Assembly (NCBI RefSeq): GCF_000717655.1
Contig: NZ_JNZY01000003.1
Span: 240,599-304,598 of the forward strand
Direction of reading: 5' to 3'
DNA length: 64,000 bases
Source: Streptomyces katrae
GTDB lineage: Bacteria > Actinomycetota > Actinomycetes > Streptomycetales > Streptomycetaceae
Position 1 is the first letter of the stretch, and every line of letters starts with the position of its first letter. The notes beneath the pieces are model-generated. The model saw only the letters and a program-made list of their open reading frames with translations. It ran no database searches and was not told the DNA's origin. Positions 61,466-64,000 of this stretch are shown here, in pieces. Made by a program: the position numbers and the translations under genes.

Positions 61466-62664
61466 CTCCAGGGGATGTTGAGCCAGGGGCTCGACGGCTC
61501 GGTGGTCAGGGTCAGGTGCGTGGCGAGGGAGCTCGCGTACCACTCACCGAACTCCTCCTCGTCGAAGTGCAGGCACCGGCCGAGCAGGTAACCGGCGGAG
61601 AACTCCGCCCAGGAGCGGTACGTGTCGGCGGCCGCCTCCCCCGCGCGGAGCACCGCGCGCTCTGCCTCCTCCAGCGTGCCGTAGCGCGTGCCGAGGCCCC
61701 AGCGGGCCATCTGGGAGGCCCGGCCGATGTCCCAGCCCTCGACGGACCGTACGTATCCCTCCTCGGGGAGCAGTCCGTCGGCCCGGAAGCGCTGCTCGTA
61801 CCGGGCGATGCGCCCGATGAGGCGCTGTACGCCGGCGATCTCGCCCTCGACCTCCGCGGTGGGGCGCGGCTGCGCCACCGTGACGCCGTCGGGGGTGAGC
61901 TGCGGTTCGGCGGCCCGTTCGGCATTGCGGCGCAGGCTGGCCTCGGCGGCGTGCCGCCAGTGCTCGACGTCGACGGGCCCGGCGAAGTCGGAGGCGAGGA
62001 TCCGGCGGATGCGCAGGGCGAACTCCCATACGGGGCTGACGATCTCGGCGTTCAGCATGCGGTGCAGGACGTCGAGCCACTCCTCGCGGGTGGTGATGCC
62101 CCAGGACTTGCGGAGGCGTTCGCGCTCACGGGTGTAACCGCTGCCGTGGTAGGCGAGCGCGTTCCAGAACTCCCCGTTGCTCACGGCAAGATGGGCGCCC
62201 ACGGCCAGTCCGCGCGCAACGGGCCCGTGCAGCGGCCCCCCGGTGTGCAGGGCGTGTACGGCGCCGGGGGCCAGGCCCCAGGTGGTCGCGGCGTCCCAGT
62301 GGGCGCGCCAGCGGGCGAGGTCGGCCGGGCCGGTGGTGAGGTAGGCCTCGGCGGGGCTGCCGGGGTTCACGGCGAGGTACGGGGGGTCGCGGTGGTCCCA
62401 GGCGTTGGCGAACCAGGCCAGGCTCTGGCGTACGAAGACGGTCTCGGCAGTGGGGACGGGCAGCATCCCGCGGGTGTAGACGGGGAGGGTGTGGCCGACC
62501 GGGTGGAAGCGGGCCTGTGCGGGCTCGGCATCGATCTGGCTGCGGGACTGGGGGAGGAACAGCTCGGAGCGGGCGAGCACGTCGAGGTACCGGCCCCACT
62601 CGCCGGCGGCCTTGGCCTCGTACAGCTCTCTCTCGATGGCGCTCGGCGCGATCCAGGTCCCCAT
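61462..62664 (-). CDS. DUF1266 domain protein
   Basis: 400 aa from ATG 62664. The C-terminal half contains the DUF1266 features AHWDAATTWGL-type and SVEGWDIGRASQMARWGLG ... ADTYRSWAEFSAGYLLGRCL. No signal peptide or membrane helix. Function unknown. Twelve bp downstream of the ATPase gene on the same strand. Confidence 0.82.
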   Translation of the reverse strand: MGTWIAPSAIERELYEAKAAGEWGRYLDVLARSELFLPQSRSQIDAEPAQARFHPVGHTLPVYTRGMLPVPTAETVFVRQSLAWFANAWDHRDPPYLAVNPGSPAEAYLTTGPADLARWRAHWDAATTWGLAPGAVHALHTGGPLHGPVARGLAVGAHLAVSNGEFWNALAYHGSGYTRERERLRKSWGITTREEWLDVLHRMLNAEIVSPVWEFALRIRRILASDFAGPVDVEHWRHAAEASLRRNAERAAEPQLTPDGVTVAQPRPTAEVEGEIAGVQRLIGRIARYEQRFRADGLLPEEGYVRSVEGWDIGRASQMARWGLGTRYGTLEEAERAVLRAGEAAADTYRSWAEFSAGYLLGRCLHFDEEEFGEWYASSLATHLTLTTEPSSPWLNIPWS

Positions 62665-62675
62665 ACGGGCCAACC

Positions 62676-63080
62676 CTAACGGGGCCCTCCGACGCCCAGC
62701 TCGGCCCATACCGTCTTGCCGATGACCCTCTCGGAGTCCCCCCACCGCTCCGCGACGGCGCCCACGATCTGCAGCCCCCGGCCGTACTGCTCATCGTCGG
62801 CAGCCGCTCGCGGTTCGGGCCGCCGTTCGCCTTTCGGATCGGTGACCGCGATGCGGAGCACTGCTCCCGTGAGCTGTACCTCGACCCGTAGGTACCGGTC
62901 CCGCAGCGAGCCGTGCAGCAGCGCGTTGGTGGTGAGCTCGCTGGTCAGCAGCGCCGCGTCCGAAGCCAGCTGGGGCAGCCCCCACGCCACCGCGAGCCAA
63001 GCGGCTCGCCGCCGGGCCGCGGGCACCGAGTCCTGCCGGGGCGGGTAGTTCCGTACGTCGCATCGTGCCGGCTCGTCCAT
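62676..63080 (-). CDS. RsbW/SpoIIAB-type ATP-binding regulator
   Basis: 134 aa from ATG 63080 (GGAGGT upstream). HATPase fold: LLTSELTTNALLHG (N box), VTDPKGE (G1) and GRGLQIVGAVAERWG (G2). Such single-domain anti-sigma-factor-like ATPases are very numerous in Streptomyces and are often next to XRE/DUF5753 regulators, as here. Confidence 0.88.
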   Translation of the reverse strand: MDEPARCDVRNYPPRQDSVPAARRRAAWLAVAWGLPQLASDAALLTSELTTNALLHGSLRDRYLRVEVQLTGAVLRIAVTDPKGERRPEPRAAADDEQYGRGLQIVGAVAERWGDSERVIGKTVWAELGVGGPR

Positions 63081-63212
63081 GTGTACGTGCACCTCCGATG
63101 GGCGGTGGCTCCGCCGTGCGGGCAGCACGGTGCACTTCCGCCAACTTGGCTTGATCAGTGAGCAGTTCGTCACCGACGGTAGGAGCGATGAGAAACCGGG
63201 GCAAGTGATTCG

Positions 63213-63226
63213 GGGAATATGTTCCC
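63213..63226. promoter_or_regulatory. Inverted repeat upstream of the XRE regulator gene
   Basis: GGGAA-TATG-TTCCC, 13 bp in front of the GTG start of the regulator gene at 63239; possible autoregulatory site. Confidence 0.4.
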
Positions 63227-63238
63227 TGAAGGGGTGAC

Positions 63239-63913
63239 GTGTCGACTTCGACCGGGAAGGGACGCGAAACTGGGCCGGTGAACCAGGGGATGCGAGAAGG
63301 CCAGGGCAACCGGGTGTCGACGGTGCTGGGACGCAGGCTGGGTGGCGAGCTGAACAGGCTGCGCACGGCGGCGGGCAAGACCCAGCTGCAGGCGGCCCGA
63401 GAGATCAGCGCCACGGCTACGAAGATCGTGAAGATGGAGAGCGGCTGGGTGCCGATGCGGGACCCGGACATCCGCGTGCTGTGCGAGTTCTACGGCGTGA
63501 CGGACTCGCAGGCGGTGAGCGGGCTGTTGGACCTGGCCCGACTGGACCGTGAGCGCCGCAAGGCCAAGGGCTGGTGGCGGCACATCCCCACGATGGGAAA
63601 CCTGGCCGAGTACGTGGCGATGGAGGACGTCGCCGTCCGTATCCGTACGTGGCAGCTCGCTCTGATCCCCGGTTTGCTCCAGACCGCCGACTACATCCGC
63701 GCGTTGGGCGTCAGCTCCGACTCGTGGACACATCCGGACGAGATCGAGGTCTTGGTGACCTCACGGATCAAGCGGCAGTCACGGCTCTGGGACGACAAGC
63801 CGCTGGAGTTCCACGCGGTGCTCTGGGAGGCCGCTCTGCGCCAGCAGATCGGCGGCCCCGACGTGATGAGCGGGCAGCTGAACCACCTGCTGGAAATGGC
63901 CAAGAGCTCGTAA
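63239..63913 (+). pseudogene. XRE-family regulator with DUF5753 domain, truncated by an insertion sequence
   Basis: 224 aa from GTG 63239 (AAGGGG upstream); relatives have about 280. Helix-turn-helix at about 30-90 (LGGELNRLRTAAGKTQLQAAREI) and the first two thirds of DUF5753 (WQLALIPGLLQTADYIRAL, RSRLWDDKPLEFHAVLWEAAL-type). The reading frame runs into foreign sequence after LLEMAK and stops two codons later, at the end of an IS5-type element. WhiJ-like regulators of this kind act in development; this copy has probably lost function. Confidence 0.8.
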
Positions 63914-63918
63914 CACGA

Positions 63919-64000
63919 TCATGATTCGGGCTTGTTGAGGCGTCTCCAGCAGATGAGGCTGCAGGCCAGGGAGACGAAGGCGTCGTGGAGTTCGGTGCGG
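63919..64000 (-). mobile_element. 3' end of an IS5-type transposase gene, cut by the window edge
   Basis: The last 26 codons and stop are visible on the minus strand: RTELHDAFVSLACSLICW then RRLNKPES and TGA. This is the typical C-terminus of IS5-family DDE transposases of Streptomyces. The outer end of the element should lie at about 63904-63911, where the regulator gene is interrupted. The terminal repeats and the target duplication cannot be judged because the other end is outside. Confidence 0.75.

Overview
The window is a very GC-rich, gene-dense stretch of a Streptomyces chromosome (or a close relative). Evidence: the gene order rhomboid protease - crgA - class E sortases - pknB - pbpA - rodA - pstP - fhaB - fhaA - tRNA-Leu; frequent GTG starts; 4-base start/stop overlaps; and two consensus ParB-binding parS sites plus several DnaA boxes, which suggest a position in the chromosomal core within reach of oriC. 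oriC itself (dnaA/dnaN) is not present.

Layout. 0-13.4 kb is a cell-envelope and cell-division block: a 5'-truncated rhomboid protease, crgA, a DUF881 gene, three class E sortases interleaved with a small membrane protein and a pabA/trpG-type amidotransferase, then on the minus strand the operon fhaA-fhaB-pstP-rodA-pbpA-pknB (peptidoglycan synthesis under Ser/Thr phosphorylation control). 13.6-19.1 kb holds tRNA-Leu(CAG), a NarL-type two-component pair whose kinase has an unusual C-terminal extension, a DUF2252 gene, a perfect parS, a J-domain protein and a rhodanese. 19.1-31.2 kb is a phenylacetate catabolism region: acyl-CoA dehydrogenase, paaABCDE monooxygenase (minus), an SdpA/SdpB-like DUF5819-HTTM pair, a TrmH methyltransferase, paaN, paaH and a TetR regulator (paaR-like). 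31.3-33 kb is a secreted PKD/LDTR-repeat protein. 33-37.3 kb is an Lrp regulator (bkdR-like) divergent from the first branched-chain 2-oxoacid dehydrogenase operon (E1alpha, E1beta, E2). 37.4-46.7 kb contains a quinone oxidoreductase, a TrkA-type potassium channel, moeA, mobA, a proteasome activator (bpa), and an FtsX-type ABC exporter with a PadR regulator. 46.9-51.3 kb has a putative surface protein and two divergent Ser/Thr kinases; 51.3-56 kb has a DevR-like response regulator and a second bkd operon. 56-64 kb is more accessory: GNAT, a second LDTR-repeat secreted protein, a hypothetical protein, an F420/FMN-type PPOX protein, two ORFs of atypical composition, a DUF1266 protein and a WhiJ-like pair (ATPase + XRE/DUF5753 regulator). 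The regulator is cut short exactly where the 3' end of an IS5-type transposase begins, at the window edge.

How the parts connect. The most informative pattern found is a palindrome of the form ACCGNNCGNNCGGT, the type reported for TetR-family PaaR, in front of paaA, between paaN and paaH, and (one mismatch) between the Lrp gene and bkdA. This suggests that the TetR regulator encoded here links phenylacetyl-CoA catabolism to branched-chain 2-oxoacid oxidation. Other points for a second look: a parS lying between the Shine-Dalgarno sequence and start of the channel gene; a DnaA-box cluster upstream of crgA; a dispersed 30-bp palindromic repeat that has inserted in frame in an acetyltransferase; three convergent gene pairs that share a CTAG stop-stop overlap; and a leaderless PadR gene whose operator covers the start codon.
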